From Oscheius tipulae (taxonomy: Eukaryota; Nematoda; Chromadorea; Rhabditida; Rhabditidae): a stretch of DNA of 64,000 nucleotides. Location: assembly GCA_037178975.1 (NCBI GenBank), contig JASJZH010000002.1:6375501-6439500 (forward strand), in the 5' to 3' direction. Position numbers and translations under genes: made by a program. Below, piece by piece: positions 1 to 12,719 of the stretch. Each line of letters opens with the position of its first letter. The stretch's first letter is position 1. The notes under the pieces are model-generated. The model saw nothing but the letters and a program-made list of their open reading frames with translations, was not told the origin of the DNA and ran no database searches.

Positions 1-189
1 CGCATTCTTCCGGTATCACTTTTGTGAAGAAGCTCGAAAAATGACTCTGTACTAACTCTGTATTCTATCGAATAACTTGGTCGATCTGTCTGAAACGGTC
101 TTGCTTCCTATATAGTGAGAAAAACTTGTAGTGGCTCCATTTCAAAAGTCGGAAGATAGACGGGCATCCTAGAACTTTGCTAGCAGCCA

Positions 190-400
190 CTGAAGTCGAG
201 AGACAAGCTGAACTGATGACTGGCTATGGCATCATGTAAAATAGCTTCCAAGCAAGTGGGGATAATGTTTGACAGCAATTGACAAGTTAACTCTAAGTCT
301 GTCAGTTCTGGTAGCACATCTACTCGAGAACAGTTGGCTCTCTTGTCTTTCCCAAGCTATCGACTTCTACTAGTGGCACTACTGGAAGTACTTCTAGTAA
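190..400. repeat. MITE-like element, diverged copy
   Basis: This stretch shares the core of a dispersed family seen elsewhere in the window: a motif like TGACAGCAATTGACAAGTTAA, then GTCAGTTCTGGTAG and a CTACTCGAGAACAGTTGG-like end. Similar blocks lie near 4.57-4.72 kb and 27.9-28.1 kb. No coding potential was seen. The ends are diverged, so the limits are approximate. Confidence 0.4.
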
Positions 401-2094
401 AACAGACATGGAGTCTTTCTGTCGCTCTGCCTTTCTATCTTTTTCAATCTCTGCGCAGAAATGTTCATTTTGAGTGAATATGTGCTTGTAAGTGTTGTAC
501 AGGAGATAGGGACCGGGGCAGATTGAGCAGACGAAAAGATATAAGTGAAGAGATATCAGAAGTTAGTTGGTGTCTTCCTCTCTGGAGACACAACTAGCAT
601 CTGCGCTGTGAAGTGAGTAGAAAAGAGAAATGACTATGTTGTCGAGGTAGAAGGTCCAGGCTGTTGCTCTTCCAGGAGAATCCCGTCTTCCAGTGAGAGG
701 CCTTCTTCCAGAATCGTCAGTCTGGCTGTCTGAAAAGAATGCATTAGTCGCTGGTCATGGGAAAGGGGAGAATGACTCTCTCTCTCCCTCTCTTTTGAGA
801 GATTGGACAGGAAGAGTGGCCCGGGACAGGTGGAAGGAAGACGTAAACATGAGGGAGGGCAAGTCATATGACGTTTTGAAACAAAGACCGAGTAGGTTTG
901 GATGCAACCTTACTTCATGAATGTTGGACATTGCTGCAGCCTGTCCAACCAGAAACGCTGACGGTTTATGGGCTAGAGCTAGTGTGGCAGCGTGCATCTT
1001 CGCTTCAGCCTGAAAGACAAAAGTACAGTCACTGTCTTTCTCTCTATCAACCCACCATTTTGATCTTGTTGTTCCGGTCGGATCCGATGCATCGACCAAT
1101 AATATAATCGCGGAAGAGCTGAAAATGGGTCTCTGTTTGTTTTTGGTTAAAAAGATGCGACACCCGATATCTTACGAGGCATTCTGAGCGCTCCCAAGGG
1201 AGCGACATGGCTAATCAGAGCCTCGACAGACGTAATTCCGGACCAAAAGTGCTGTCCCATTTGTCTCCATCGATGCTCCCTACGGGACCACTAAGGCAAT
1301 TAGCCGTCATATCGTTTATGGGCTTCTGATTTTCGGGGTCAAAGGACACAGCTATTACTTGGGTTTCTAAGCTACTCATGGGTAGGTTTCATTTTGAAGT
1401 TACTAAGATCCTAGTCAGAACTTACACAAGAAGTCGAGAAGAGCTTGCAACCTTACAGCAACTGCTATTGCTCGACCAAAAAGGCTAGGAGTTTGATCAC
1501 AAAGATCCTATCTGATCAGAGGAGTGAGGAGTGATAGCACAAGGAACAGAATAGTTTCTGCAGTGTGTAGGCTAGTATTACCTCGCTTACGAGTTCCTAG
1601 GGAGGCTAGGTAACCGGTCAAACAAAAAAATAGCCAGGTTCGAGGCCCTTGAACCGAAATCAGGGAATGCTAACACGAATATCAGGCTCTTAATATCACT
1701 ACATCGCCTCAGCGACAGAGAGAATGGTACAAAGCACTAAAATCATGGTCACGTAAAGCTCAAGCTCTAAGACGCAGTTAATGAGTCTTCTAGGATCTAC
1801 AGAACTCGTACACTGAAGCCAGGGGGAGGGTTATATACAACTTTCTGTGTCCAGAAAGTAAGAGGTCCCACCACAATAACAAGCATATGTTTCTTCAGAG
1901 AATATTGATCCTGAAGAGAGCTCAGAGTCTAATAGATTTAATGATAACTGGGGTGACTTACAAGATCAAGAGACACGTAGTAGGAACACCATTGGGACAA
2001 GGAGGGGGGTCTAATAATCAACCCTCTCCATTCAACTCTTACATTCTCACCCCCTATTGTCGCGACACCAAAAAAGGCCGAAAAAGGCACCTAC

Positions 2095-2184
2095 TTGTGG
2101 TGAGGCACAGATCAGTACAACGAGCATCCATCCAAAGAGGACGACGAGACCGAGAATGAAAATGTTCTGCGTTTCGGCTTCCAT
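2095..2184 (-). CDS. Candidate first exon of a small membrane protein
   Basis: The product is not recognised. A 30-codon exon opens with ATG at 2184 and ends at a GTAGGT donor. It encodes a short polar start (MEAETQN) followed by one hydrophobic helix (FILGLVVLFGWMLVVLICA), so a signal anchor or type III membrane segment is likely. A TTTCAG acceptor lies just upstream, followed by a two-codon upstream ORF (ATGGCATAA) before the ATG. Downstream exons on the minus strand may lie near 1960-2010 and 1800-1846, but I could not close the reading phases with confidence. A chance hydrophobic ORF remains possible. Confidence 0.35.
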
Positions 2185-2949
2185 CTCTTATGCCATCTGA
2201 AATAGGGATGAGAATTAAACGGAGTGAGCGCTTAGTGTTTACAGAAAGAGAGTGTTCTCGTTAGTTTTTTGTGGCTGGAAAGCAATGCGAATAAGAGAGG
2301 GGCGGACCCTCTCTCCGTCTCTCCAGAGGGGCAAAAACATAAGGGATCGCGTACTCCAAGTTTGTTAGATCTATTGTGGATCTCTAAGGCTCGCGCAAAA
2401 ATGCTTCCTTCCGAGAATCGAAGCTCACTAGGAGCTGCAGAAAAAATAGCATGAGGAAGAAAGCGACTGTGGTATCTTATGCATGGAGAGGAGAGAGGTA
2501 ATGATGGATCTGGGTGAATCACTAGGTTCGTAAATAGATGGAGAACTATTATAAGACACAGTCACGGTATCTTACAAGGAACTAGCAACTCATACTTGAT
2601 ACAAATCCTTGAAATCACTGGAGAAAATGGCAAATGAGGACACAGTATTGAAGGGAAGCGGGTAGACCTGAAAGGCCGATCAAAACAGCTACATTGGAGC
2701 TAAAACAAGGGGTCTTGGGTGGCTCAAAAGGGCGCGGAATCAGGCTGGTAGAGACGGTACATTGGACAGAGTGACAGAGGGACAGAGATACAGAACCTTC
2801 TTCAAAAAATTGTACAGCACTAGATGAACGGAATCGATGCAGTGGTTGGTGTCTCTAAATAGCTGAACATATCAGGTGTGCGTGAGAGGGCCTCATATTC
2901 GGGGCGGGAGGCCAAGGGGTGTCGCCACTGAATAATTCAAAACAGAGCT

Positions 2950-3030
2950 CAGTACGAGTACGTTAGTCTCTCCGTCTCTGTGTCTCTCGGTTTCTCTGTC
3001 TCTTTGTCTCCCTGTCACACTGTCTCTGTA
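2950..3030. repeat. Degenerate CTGTCTCT microsatellite
   Basis: The run is a chain of CTCTGTCTCTGTGTCTCTCGG-like units. The same degenerate octamer recurs in introns and spacers throughout the window, for example at 4434-4500, 19772-19810, 26680-26760, 33010-33075, 36370-36425, 37745-37790, 39300-39355, 44625-44665, 46130-46205, 60960-61050, 62060-62150 and 63645-63725, in both orientations. Confidence 0.7.
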
Positions 3031-4559
3031 TCTATTTGAGCCCAAAGAAGTTTTAGCAGAACTAGTAGAGCCCGTGTGTGAGTTGTTGAATTAATTACCG
3101 GAGGGGGAGAGAAATATAGCAATAGAGTTTGGACCCAGGCTGACAGACAACTGACAGCGGGGAAATGAGTGACAAGAGTAGAAATTGTTGGGCCTTTTCG
3201 AGCAGAAAAGAGAGCTCAATGGACACTAACGACAAGCTGGCCTCCGTCCACGAATTGACAGCCGAGCCCCCCGTTGTTTTGAGGCTATTTATCACGTGAG
3301 ACACTCGAAAGTAGAGGTCAAGGCTTACGAGAATCTATATTCCGGGAAGAACAGAGATCAAACAGCAACAAGGGTGACACTGATCGTCCCGAACTGCTGC
3401 CGCTGCTGATGTGGGGCCACTGGAGGTGGAACAGCTGCTCCTCGGTCAGATTACGCGAGTCGGGATTAAGAAGCAGGCAACTCTATCGATCTTTTAAACT
3501 TGTTGTTATAGAGGAGCTAAATTTGTCGTAAAATGCAGAAGGGGATTTCTTGGTAAGAAGACTTGAGCGAGGGAGACTGGAAATCCGTTTTTAGTCGTGG
3601 ATCGAGACTGAAAAGTTTTGGATGGAACCTCTGATCCGCTGAAGACATTTTTATTCTTTAAGTTTGGTATTTTCTTTGCAATTGAACCATGAAAAGGGAG
3701 AGAGAAAGAGATGATACGTGAAGAACAGCTAGAAAAACAACAACCGAGATTCACCTGAAATCAGTGGTAACTTGGACATCATAGCCAAGTAGCTACTTAC
3801 TAGCTAGTAAGTAGCTTCGCCAATCTAAGGGGCCTTCTGAAACAACTTCTTGCAAAGTTACATGGACTTCTCACAAGGGTTGACAGGCCGGATAGATCGT
3901 GGCTCTTGGTTACAGGATAGAATTAATCAGTCGAAGTTGGGGACCGGGAGGGTGTATGTGGGGAAGGGTGTTAGGGAACGAACGAACGGGCACTCTTTCA
4001 GATGGTACACTGAAACTGACAGGGATGGGTGACGAAGTCTGACAAAACACGGAAGTGAATAGTTCCTGAATTGGAAGTAGACAGAACGACTATGTCGTGA
4101 TGAGTAACTAGGAGGCCTGGAAGGAATATGAGGGCTTCTTCAACAAGGATAAGACACTTGTGTACCTATTGTACGTGAGGTCAAGTTAGAGAAGGAGACA
4201 TTGGAAGTACTGAATCTTTTGGATCTTAGAAGACAATAGGAACGAGACTTTTGGCATATTATCAATAGCTCTCGGAGCTAGTAAACAGCTCCGCCAAATG
4301 CCGTAAAATGAATGTGCGGACAGATGTATGTAGGAGCAGTCATCCAGAAGAGACCTATTCACCCCGCACCATGTCTCTTCCATATCTACTTCCTCCCAGT
4401 TTAGAGTGGAGATAGCTCATCTTTCTCTAGATGAGAGAATTGGGCTCGGAAGAAAAAAGACAGAGGGACTGAGAGACAGAGAGTGAGAGGGACAGTCTCG
4501 AGAGTGCAGTCGATTCTACTTTAGTTCCAGTTGGAAGAAGTCCAAGGCCTCGTGAAAGT

Positions 4560-4725
4560 AGAATACCTCGAACGATTCGGAAACAGAGGCACATGCTTGA
4601 CAGGAGTTAACATGTTAACATAAGCTGAACAATGCAATTCTGTTAGTTCTGTCGACAGTTCTACTCGAGGACAGTTGATATAAGTTGTCTACCCGAGCTA
4701 CTTTGTAATCCTCTATCGGTAAGTT
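4560..4725. repeat. MITE-like element copy
   Basis: It carries GAATACCTCGAACGATTCGGAA, then TGACAGGAGTTAACATGTTAACA, then GACAGTTCTACTCGAGG. The same three blocks in the same order occur at 27.96-28.08 kb, so the two are clear relatives. No coding sequence was found in it. Confidence 0.5.
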
Positions 4726-4891
4726 ACTCTGTGTGTCTGTCTGTTTCTCTTTCCAGTCTTTTGCAATAATCTAGTAACAGGCCACCGATGTCTCTGCCGT
4801 CTCCACCCTTTTGCCCGTCTCTCGCCTCCCGATATCACACGCGAATAAACAAGACCCGCTCTCTCTGTCTCTCTGCTATCTGCCCCCCTCA

Positions 4892-7800
4892 ATGCAATGG
4901 GACGTGGTTGTGGTGGCTGTGAGACCTGGACACCGAACCAAGGAGCTCGAAAATGGTGAGATGAGATGGAGAAGACTGAATTCTATGGGTTTAGAGTTCA
5001 AGTTGCTCCAGAAATTGGGGATTTTATCCACAGAGGAAGTACTCTTCGTGGAGGATGCCTGTAATGATGCCGGCTCAGCTGGGAGCCTGCTGAACGCACT
5101 TTTAATCACGGTAATTGAGTGGTTTCAGTTGTTTTTAACAGGGATGCAGTGCCAGAAAAACAGAAAGACAGATATTCTTTTTCCAATAAATTCAGTCGAT
5201 GTTCTTAAGGCAGAACGTCTCAGTGCCAGAGCGGGATTCTCAGTACTCTCTGAGGAGGTTTTCTACAATTCTTCTATACTCTTATTTCTAGTTGTAAGAT
5301 AATTGTCATTCACAGTCAAGAAAAGTTTCAGGGACCAAATGGAGGAGCATTTCATCCACTGAGACGTCCGGAAGAATGGGAACTGGTACCGGAAACAATA
5401 ATAACGAAACAATTGGATAGTTTAACTAGGCTGGGAGCTGTGGAAAACAAGGGACTGTGGATTTGTGGTGAGTACCAGAGAGACAGAGACACAGACACAG
5501 AGAGCTCATTTTCAGGTACTGATTCCTGCTTTGATCTGAAGACTACACCCAAACTGTCTCTCTCTCAGAGCTCAATTTCTGCTTTTACGTTTCAATGGGA
5601 GACTGAGACTCTTCATGGATCGTATCTGCTGGGAGAAGAGGTCAGCTTATAATGGGAGTTTTATCACGACTTTAGGGGAACCTGAAAGGAATCGAGTATC
5701 CTTCAAAACAGAAAGGAGCGGCCTTGCTTGTTCTGACCCTCCTGTTCATTCCTCCTTCAATAGCAGCTACCATCCTTTCCCTGCAATCTCTCCATCCCCT
5801 CTCAGCCTCGACCTACTACGGAGAAGACACCGGTACCATTGGTCTAAAGGTAGGGGAGAATAGGAACAGAACTTTAGTCCCTTTAGCTCTCCCTGTTTTT
5901 CGATCTCCTAATGGCAACCTGTTTGGATAGATCTGTTTATTTGGACAATGAAATTGGGGAGGATAAGATCCACCAGTACAGGACTTTGAGAACGGATGCC
6001 AGAGGCATAATATGGGAGAAGATGAATAGAATAAGGACAGAAGTTGGTAGGTCACTGTCACTGTCACTCACTCTCTGCTATTTTAGTTCCTCTAGAAGCG
6101 TCTGATTACTTCTATTTCCAAGGAGACGACCTATACCATCTGGAAGAGACACGGTTAGTCCTTTTGACTATCTAATACTGTGTTCAGTCTCATCTGGATC
6201 GACTCTCTCTGTCAGCGACTCCAAAGAACTGTATCTGACCGCTCTCTCAAAATAGACGTCCTCCCTTGTCTGGTCTCTCTGGACAAGATTCACGGCTCCG
6301 AGATCCGCCAAAAAGTTCTGGGAGCATTTTGGGAAGGTAACCTGACATGGGTACTGTCTATTTCTGTCAAGTAATTGAGCAGGATGAATCCGCAGTAAGT
6401 CGAGCTCTTTACGCTCTCTCTGACTTTCTCTTCCTGCTGTCGGAGAAGCGTGGAGGGCTACGGATGGGTCCTGTGGCGAACCCGGCCTTCATGGATATCT
6501 TCGAAGATCTTCGGAAGGTATGTCTCTCTCCAAACGTTGTATAAGTAGCAGAACATGGATCATCGATCCTCAATCCTTCGAATGTTCCAAGTCATCTCTG
6601 AGGACTGGACTACCGACGTCTACAGACTCGTCCGAGGTGCCAGACATATTGAGGCGGCAGCTCAAATCATATATGGGAAGCGGACAGTCCAGTTGAAGCC
6701 GAGGATCGAATTGGACAGCTTCAGAGGAGGGAAGGGTGTGAGAGTTCGGTCGGCAGCGAGAGTAAGGGTCTTCGGTATGGTAGTATAGTTTTAGGTTGAC
6801 ATCTTCGGAGGCTGGCTGGACACTCCACCAATCACGTATGAGACGAGTCCGTCAGCCGTGATCAACATGGCAATAGCCATTGATGACCAGGTGGGTGGTA
6901 CGGAACTTCTGGACATAGTGGAGCAATAGAGCATCCAGGCGGGTATAATTGACGTTGAAAAGGGGAGCAACATTAAAAAAAGGCGAGATTTCCACTCTAA
7001 ATGTTCGCCAGAGAGTTTTACAAACAGTAGTTAAAAAAACAAGCATATTTTTAGCTTCCTCTCATGTGCGAGCTGCATCTGACCTCAATTCCCGGTCTGA
7101 CCATCGTTTCTGAGCAACGAATTGACACTCTCACCTTCTCATCCGAAGTTCTGTCTCTCGCCAGTCGACCATCCGATAACGGAGCTCTCGTCTGTGCCTG
7201 CTTCGTTTCTATTGGTCTTCTCCGTTCGGATTCCCTCGAAAATGATCTTCTGTCCTTTTACGACTCTCCAGGCATAGTCATCTCCTGTACTTCTGCTCTT
7301 CCCCACGGTTCTGGACTGGGAACAAGTTCTATTCTAGCCTGCTGCATACTTTCGGCTCTTTTGGGACAGATTCCCGAGAAGGAGAGTCTGATTCATTTGG
7401 TCCTCTACGTGGAACATCTTTTGACAACAGGTGGAGGCTGGCAGGATCAGGTCGGGGGGATTTATCCGGGAATAAAGATCGGTAAGTCTTCGACTAATGA
7501 ATGTCTTACAGAGAGACAGAGACACCTAGGTGTTACCGAAGTGAGCACGATGTTCCAATTCGGAACTTCCAAAAGGGTACGGACGCGAAGATTGTCAGAT
7601 TGACCCAGATAATTCTGTCAAAGAGACACCGTAATTTTCCAGGCGAGTTCAAAGAAAAAGTCCAAACCAGACCACTCCCTATCAGTCGAGAGTTCGAAGA
7701 TGAAATCAACAGTCGTCTTGTTCTCGTCTACACCGGAAAAACTCGTCTAGCCAAGAATCTTCTCCAGGTGAGCTTATTTCCCTATCAAAAACCATAGAAA

Positions 7801-8225
7801 AAAAGTTCAGGAAGTGCTTCGGAACTGGTACAGCGGCGGAGCCGTCGTTGATCTGATGAAATCCATGCAGGATGAGCTAAAAAACTGCGAATCTCTCCTA
7901 AGCCAAGGTATAGTCGACTTTCTTCATTTTCACCTGATTTCCAGGTAAATTCCCCTCCAGCCACGTGGAACTCTACTATGAAGTCAAAAAGAAACTGGCC
8001 ACTGGCTGTGAGCCGCCACAGGTCGCTTCCGTGATCCAGAATCTCAAATCCGCTGGAATCTGCGAAGCCGCTTGGCTGGCCGGGGCTGGTGGAGGCGGAT
8101 TTCTCTATTGTTGGCTGGCCCCAGGGCGAAGTTTGGTTGATATCAAATTGAAAATCGACGGATCGAATATGACGGCCCATTCCATCAAAATCTGCGATAA
8201 TCCAATAGTTCTCGAAGAGCTGTGA
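4892..8225 (+). CDS. FCSK: L-fucose kinase (fucokinase, GHMP family), multi-exon
   Basis: Phosphorylates L-fucose to L-fucose-1-phosphate in the cytosol, the first step of the GDP-fucose salvage route. The ATG at 4892 opens an exon aligning with the start of animal fucokinases. Visible blocks in order: VEDACNDAGSAGSLLNALL then LSARAGF (N-terminal fucokinase domain), RGGLRMGPVANP at about 6455-6485, FGGWLDTPP at about 6803-6830, the GHMP ATP loop LPHGSGLGTSSILA at about 7297-7340, TTGGGWQDQVGG at about 7425-7460, VYTGKTRLAKNLLQ at about 7725-7768, and the C-terminal GHMP motif LAGAGGGGF at about 8078. About a dozen introns, several near 35-45 nt, separate them. The protein appears clearly shorter than the roughly 1,080-residue human enzyme, mostly in the middle region. 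Splice sites around 7480-7645 could not be resolved. It ends 66 bp from the tail of NOC2L. Confidence 0.88.
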
Positions 8226-8291
8226 TATAAATTTTACCGCGGGGAGACAACAACAATAACAAGGAAATTAACGAGAAACATAACAATTTTT

Positions 8292-11200
8292 TTAGTCGCT
8301 CCAATCGCCGAGATCCCCGACCTCGTCCGGAAGAGTGGCATTGGACGTCTTGGCCGCGGGCGTCGAGATGCGTTTTTTCTTTTTCAGCGGTTTTTCCGAG
8401 AAGGATTCCGGACACTTCTCCTTCGGTTTCGTGGTCTTCTTCTGACTTATCTTCTCGTTCGGCTTTTTCTGGTCGTCGGCCTGAAAACGTGATATTTTTG
8501 AGGAAAAATATAGCTCGACTAATCTTTAACATATAAGGGGCTGTTCCAGGAAGTTTCATGAGTAGACAAACAAGTTTTTTCAGATCGGGAATCGAGCCCG
8601 ACATCTTTCATTTTGTAGTCGTAGCGGTAACCGACTGAGCTATATGGGTGACGGCCACGCCGGTTTTTCTCGCGCTCCTCCGCATAGCTCAGTCGGTTAG
8701 AGTCCTGGTTACGGAGCAAAAAGGGTCGGGTTCGATTCCGGCAAATGATAAAAGCCTTTGTCTTCTCATAAAATGGTCAGAAATACTTTTAAGGGGAGAA
8801 CAGCTGGTTACTTTGGTCAGAACCATCAGTTTTCAGCAAGGCACAGCTTTAAATTCAAAAGAGAACATTAAAAAGAGCGCCAAATTGAAACAAAAAGTGG
8901 ACTTACTTTAGCTGCGACTTCTTGTTTCATCTTCCAGACTTTCTCCCATTTACGGTAGTAGACACGGAGTGGAGAGTCCGGATTGTTCAGGGCCATTTTG
9001 GCTGCTCTCTGCAAGGTTTTGTTTTAGACTTTTATGTCTTTTCCTTTCCTCAACAAAACAAAGAACCTACCACATTCATCTCGTCATGTAGAACAACATC
9101 GCGCTCCTGCATGATCTTCGATACGAACAGCGAATGTTCAGTGAGTTTCTCGGCCAATCCCTTGAAGAGACGTCCATTGTCGCCGATTCGACCCTTCTTC
9201 AGAAAGACACTGATCTGTAAGTGAATTGTTTAGTCTCGCTCTTAGATGCTCGATGTGAGCGACAAAATGTGATTTGACGATCCTGAAAAATCTTTGGTCA
9301 AGCCCAAGGACTACCCAAAAACACGGCTTGCTTGATTCAGAGTCGGGCAGACAACCTGCTGAGCTATGCGGCACATTCGCGAGGTTGCCTGCTCGGCGCA
9401 GCCGGTTAGCTCTGATTACGGATCCAAACTAGGCAAGTGGATCCCCGGCTAGCGAAATGCGAGGAATACAAGGCTTCTTCAATTTTGAGCGCCAAGTTCA
9501 AATCAGGAATCATGTAGCCTAGAAAAAAGTGACAAACCTTTCGAAGAACCGGAGCACAGAGATCGGGAAACGATGGCTGACTGCACATACTGTGAGCAGC
9601 CTGTAGCATCAACTTGAAGAGATGCTCGCAAACGGTAGCTCGAAATGAGGGCAGGTCTCGAGCCTGACTTTGTACCTGAAAACACGCATTTTCGGGACCT
9701 ATAAAAAGGTTTACCTTAATTATGGACTCCAGATCGAAATTCTTGACCACAACCGACGTGGAGGGTTTCGGCTTCGTGTTCAGCATGCTCGAGACCTCTT
9801 CCAGGAGCTGTAACCATTTTTTATGACCAAAAACGGACAGAAAACCTCGGAAGACAGTGCCATTACCGGGATATAGGTGGTGCAACTGGCCTGAAGTTGA
9901 ATGAGCAGCGAGACACAGTGGAAGCGGAGAGGGAGGTAGCGGGGAGCGCGATGGAGTCTAAAAACTATTTTTCTAATGAAAAGTATAGATCTTACTGTGC
10001 AACGCCGATGATGATCTGGGTGAGCGGGTAGGCGAGCTCGCAAATAGACTCGGCCCCGTTGACCGAATGAGCCTTCGAGACTACTCGGACCCAGAGATAG
10101 AGACACTGGATCAACTGCCAGTTGTAGACTGTTTGAACAAGATCCTAAAGGTATTTTTTGTGCAAAGATAAATAGAGAAGAGTCCAAATTTCCCCGGTCC
10201 AAAAAATTATGTGAAAATCAGTCCAAAGAATACAGTCAATCTAATCGCCCAATCAAAATTCGATGGTTCTGAGTTTAAAAAAAAGAAAGCTAGAACATAC
10301 CTGTCGATTCTTCGAGATGATGGCATTCCGGAGATGAATGGCCGTCTGTCGGATATAGACGAAGGCATAAGGATAGGCGCTGTCGGGCACGACCAGCGTG
10401 AGCTCCGCAAATGTTCTGTGCATGAACTGGAGAAGCGGCCACGTCTCTGCCGAGACGTCTCGAGCATTTGAGACGAATCCGAGATAGGCTGACTTGTAGA
10501 CATTGGAAAGCATCTCGGGGTGGTTCTTCAGAAGCTGATTCATGCAAATGTAGGCCATCAGACGACATTGGAGTGTCTTCCGCGTCCAGATCCGCACGAG
10601 AACCTTGATGAGGTTTTTCGAAATCTTCGGCACCGCTCCGAACAGATCCAGCATCTGTTGGACGACTTTTAGGGTCGAGACTATGACCCCGTCCGATTGG
10701 ACCTCGTTTAGGAACTAAATTTTAGTATTTTTAGTAGAAAAAAATGAGGATAAAGTACCATGAGGACACCGGTCAAATACTGTTTGATCTGTCCCTGGTA
10801 GCGCTTGAATTGCTTGTTCTTCTTCTGCTTGTGTCCGTCTTCGGACTCTCCTTGGCTGAGCCCGAATCGCTTGAAGATTTCGCCGAGCGAGCGGAAACAG
10901 ATGCGAACCACGGATTCGAAGATGCTCTGCAAAGAGAGAATTGAAAACAATGAGATAAATATGGTCAAGCTGACATGCCCTTGTTCTATTTCTGTCAAGC
11001 CACCACTCTTCATCCTCTCACTGTTTACTGCTCAGTTTGTCCAATGAGCTGGTCTTTTTTCTTCCTGTCAAAAAAAATTCTTTTTCATACCTAGGTCCCT
11101 CTAAAATTTGTATTTGTCTTCAAAATCAGGGAATATGTGAAACGGTTCGGTTCTATGAAGAAAAAAAAGTGGACTCGCACCTGTCCGTTTAACCAAAAAA

Positions 11201-12661
11201 TAACAGTTGCAGTAGTATTGCATCGTCCAGTATTGTGCTTGACTGCCAAATCTTTACCTGCTCATTGATGACATATTTAGGCGCTTCAATATCGGCCCCC
11301 ACACGAGCAATGCAGGCCTGGAAGGCGTCGACGGCAAAATTGATATCTTCCATCTCCGGCTTCTTTGTCAGAAAATCCTGGAACCATCAATCTTTTTTAG
11401 CACAAAATTTAACAAGATTACTTCACTCTCCGGGTCGAGAAACTCCTCCAAATAGTCGTAATGGTTCCCGTCGAAGATGAGTCTACCATTTCCGTCCTTC
11501 TTGGCCTTGGGAATCTTTCGTTTCTTCTCGGATTCGTCTTCCTCCTCTTCCTCATCGCCCATATCCTCCTCCTCTTCCTCATCTAGATCCTCCTCGCCCT
11601 CGGAATCCTCAAAGTTGAGAAGATCGGCATCTTCCTCTTGTATGAATTTGAAGAATTCCGGGTCGCTTTCCTTCAGTCTAAACTATGGTTTTGCTACATC
11701 TTTTTTTATCATTTTTAAACTTTATTAGCTGAACAAAATTCGTAAAAAAAAAACAATGAAAAGACTTCTTATCAACCCTTGTCAAATCTTAATCGGCTAC
11801 TTTGTTTAACCAAAACATCTTCTCTGTCATTTGATCTGCCAATCAGTCCAATCAACGTTGTCAACAAAACCTATGTCTTGTATATACCTACTAGAATATG
11901 TCAAATTCTATTATGGTTTGACATGCACACTCCCTGACGTTTTGTCCAAAACAAACCCTCACTAAACGTTCGTATTTCAAACTGTCAGGCTGTCAAGCTA
12001 TCTTCAGCCTGTTCAACCGTCAATGTGGTTCCTTAAGCTGTCAAACTTAGTGACTGAAATTTCTAGACAAATCAAACTAATCCTTTGGTAACAACTGACA
12101 TGTTTGTTACGGTAGACAAAAAGACAAAATCACATTAAAAGTGAGCCTACTTGAGCAGTTTCTCCTTGTGCTTCTTCGTACTGATCAAACCATCGTCATC
12201 TTCCTCCTCGTCCTCCGCGATTTCTTCTTCTTCTTCCTCGACGACCTTATTGGCCTTCTTCATTTTCCTTTGGAGCTCTTCTTCCACTTCGTCGTCTTCC
12301 TGAACACATGTGCTATTTGCAGACAATAAAAAAGTACTCTTACCGTCGGAATGTCATCTTCTTCCTTCCTCTGTTTCTTCGCCTTTTTCATCTTCTCCAG
12401 CTTCTTCAGCCTGCAAAAATGCTACTTTCATCGGAAGAAGGAAACCGGTCCAATCTCCGACCCACAAAGGCTGATGGGAGGTCGCCGCGCGCGCTCAAAT
12501 CGTCCCCGGAGGACATGGTCATTTTAAGCCTCGATCCCCATCGATTAATCACAGCCCACAGCTGTTTTTTCTGCTTGTTTGAACAGCATAAAAACAGATT
12601 TTAGCTTATGTTCTTCACGCTCACCTACACACAACATGTAATTTTCTCCATTCTTCTGCAT
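8292..12661 (-). CDS. NOC2L: Nucleolar complex protein 2 homologue (NOC2L family), multi-exon
   Basis: A nucleolar factor of the Noc2 family, needed for 60S pre-ribosome maturation and export in yeast. The vertebrate protein also acts as a histone acetyltransferase inhibitor. The C-terminus (DEVGDLGDWSD, stop at 8292-8294) follows a lysine-rich tail. Upstream exons carry the HEAT-like core: AYPLTQIIIGVAQ at about 10.0 kb, LRNAIISKNRQ and FVYIRQTAIHL at about 10.3 kb, and ETWPLLQFMHRTFAEL at about 10.45 kb. The N-terminal third is extremely acidic (exons at about 11.4-11.68 and 12.15-12.40 kb, with DPEFFKFIQEED). I chose the ATG at 12661 because it joins in phase to an LKKLEKMKKAKK exon. The start is uncertain, and a downstream methionine is possible. 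Introns near 8.6, 9.35 and 12.7 kb hold repeats. The spacer to TFIP11 is about 890 bp. Confidence 0.85.
8580..8800. repeat. tRNA-derived SINE, head-to-head pair
   Basis: Two tRNA-like units face each other inside a NOC2L intron. The minus-strand unit spans about 8583-8650 (A-box ATAGCTCAGTCGGTTA, B-box GGGCTCGATTCCC). The plus-strand unit spans about 8678-8745 (A-box ATAGCTCAGTCGGTTAGAG, B-box GGGTTCGATTCC). After the plus unit comes a body ending near AATACTTTTAAG that resembles the bodies after the units at 23.9 and 48.2 kb. Neither unit folds into a clean modern tRNA, so I call them SINE parts rather than tRNA genes. Confidence 0.7.
9300..9460. repeat. tRNA-derived SINE, head-to-head pair
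   Basis: A second inverted pair in a NOC2L intron. The minus unit has CGCATAGCTCAGCAGGTTG (about 9320-9372) and the plus unit has GCGCAGCCGGTTAGCTCTG (about 9395-9450). The B-boxes are decayed. The geometry is the same as at 8.6 kb. Confidence 0.55.
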
Positions 12662-12719
12662 CTTAGCGGCGTGTGCTGCGGATTGTTCATATGGTACCTG
12701 TTCCCGAGAAATGTGAGTT

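Noticed and set aside
4811-4891. Longer N-terminus for fucokinase
   Set aside because: The open frame extends upstream, but only from a TTG. The first ATG is at 4892 and aligns with the family start.
5475-5515. Tandem GAGACAGAGACACAGACACAG as a possible regulatory repeat
   Set aside because: It is part of the same degenerate microsatellite found in many introns.
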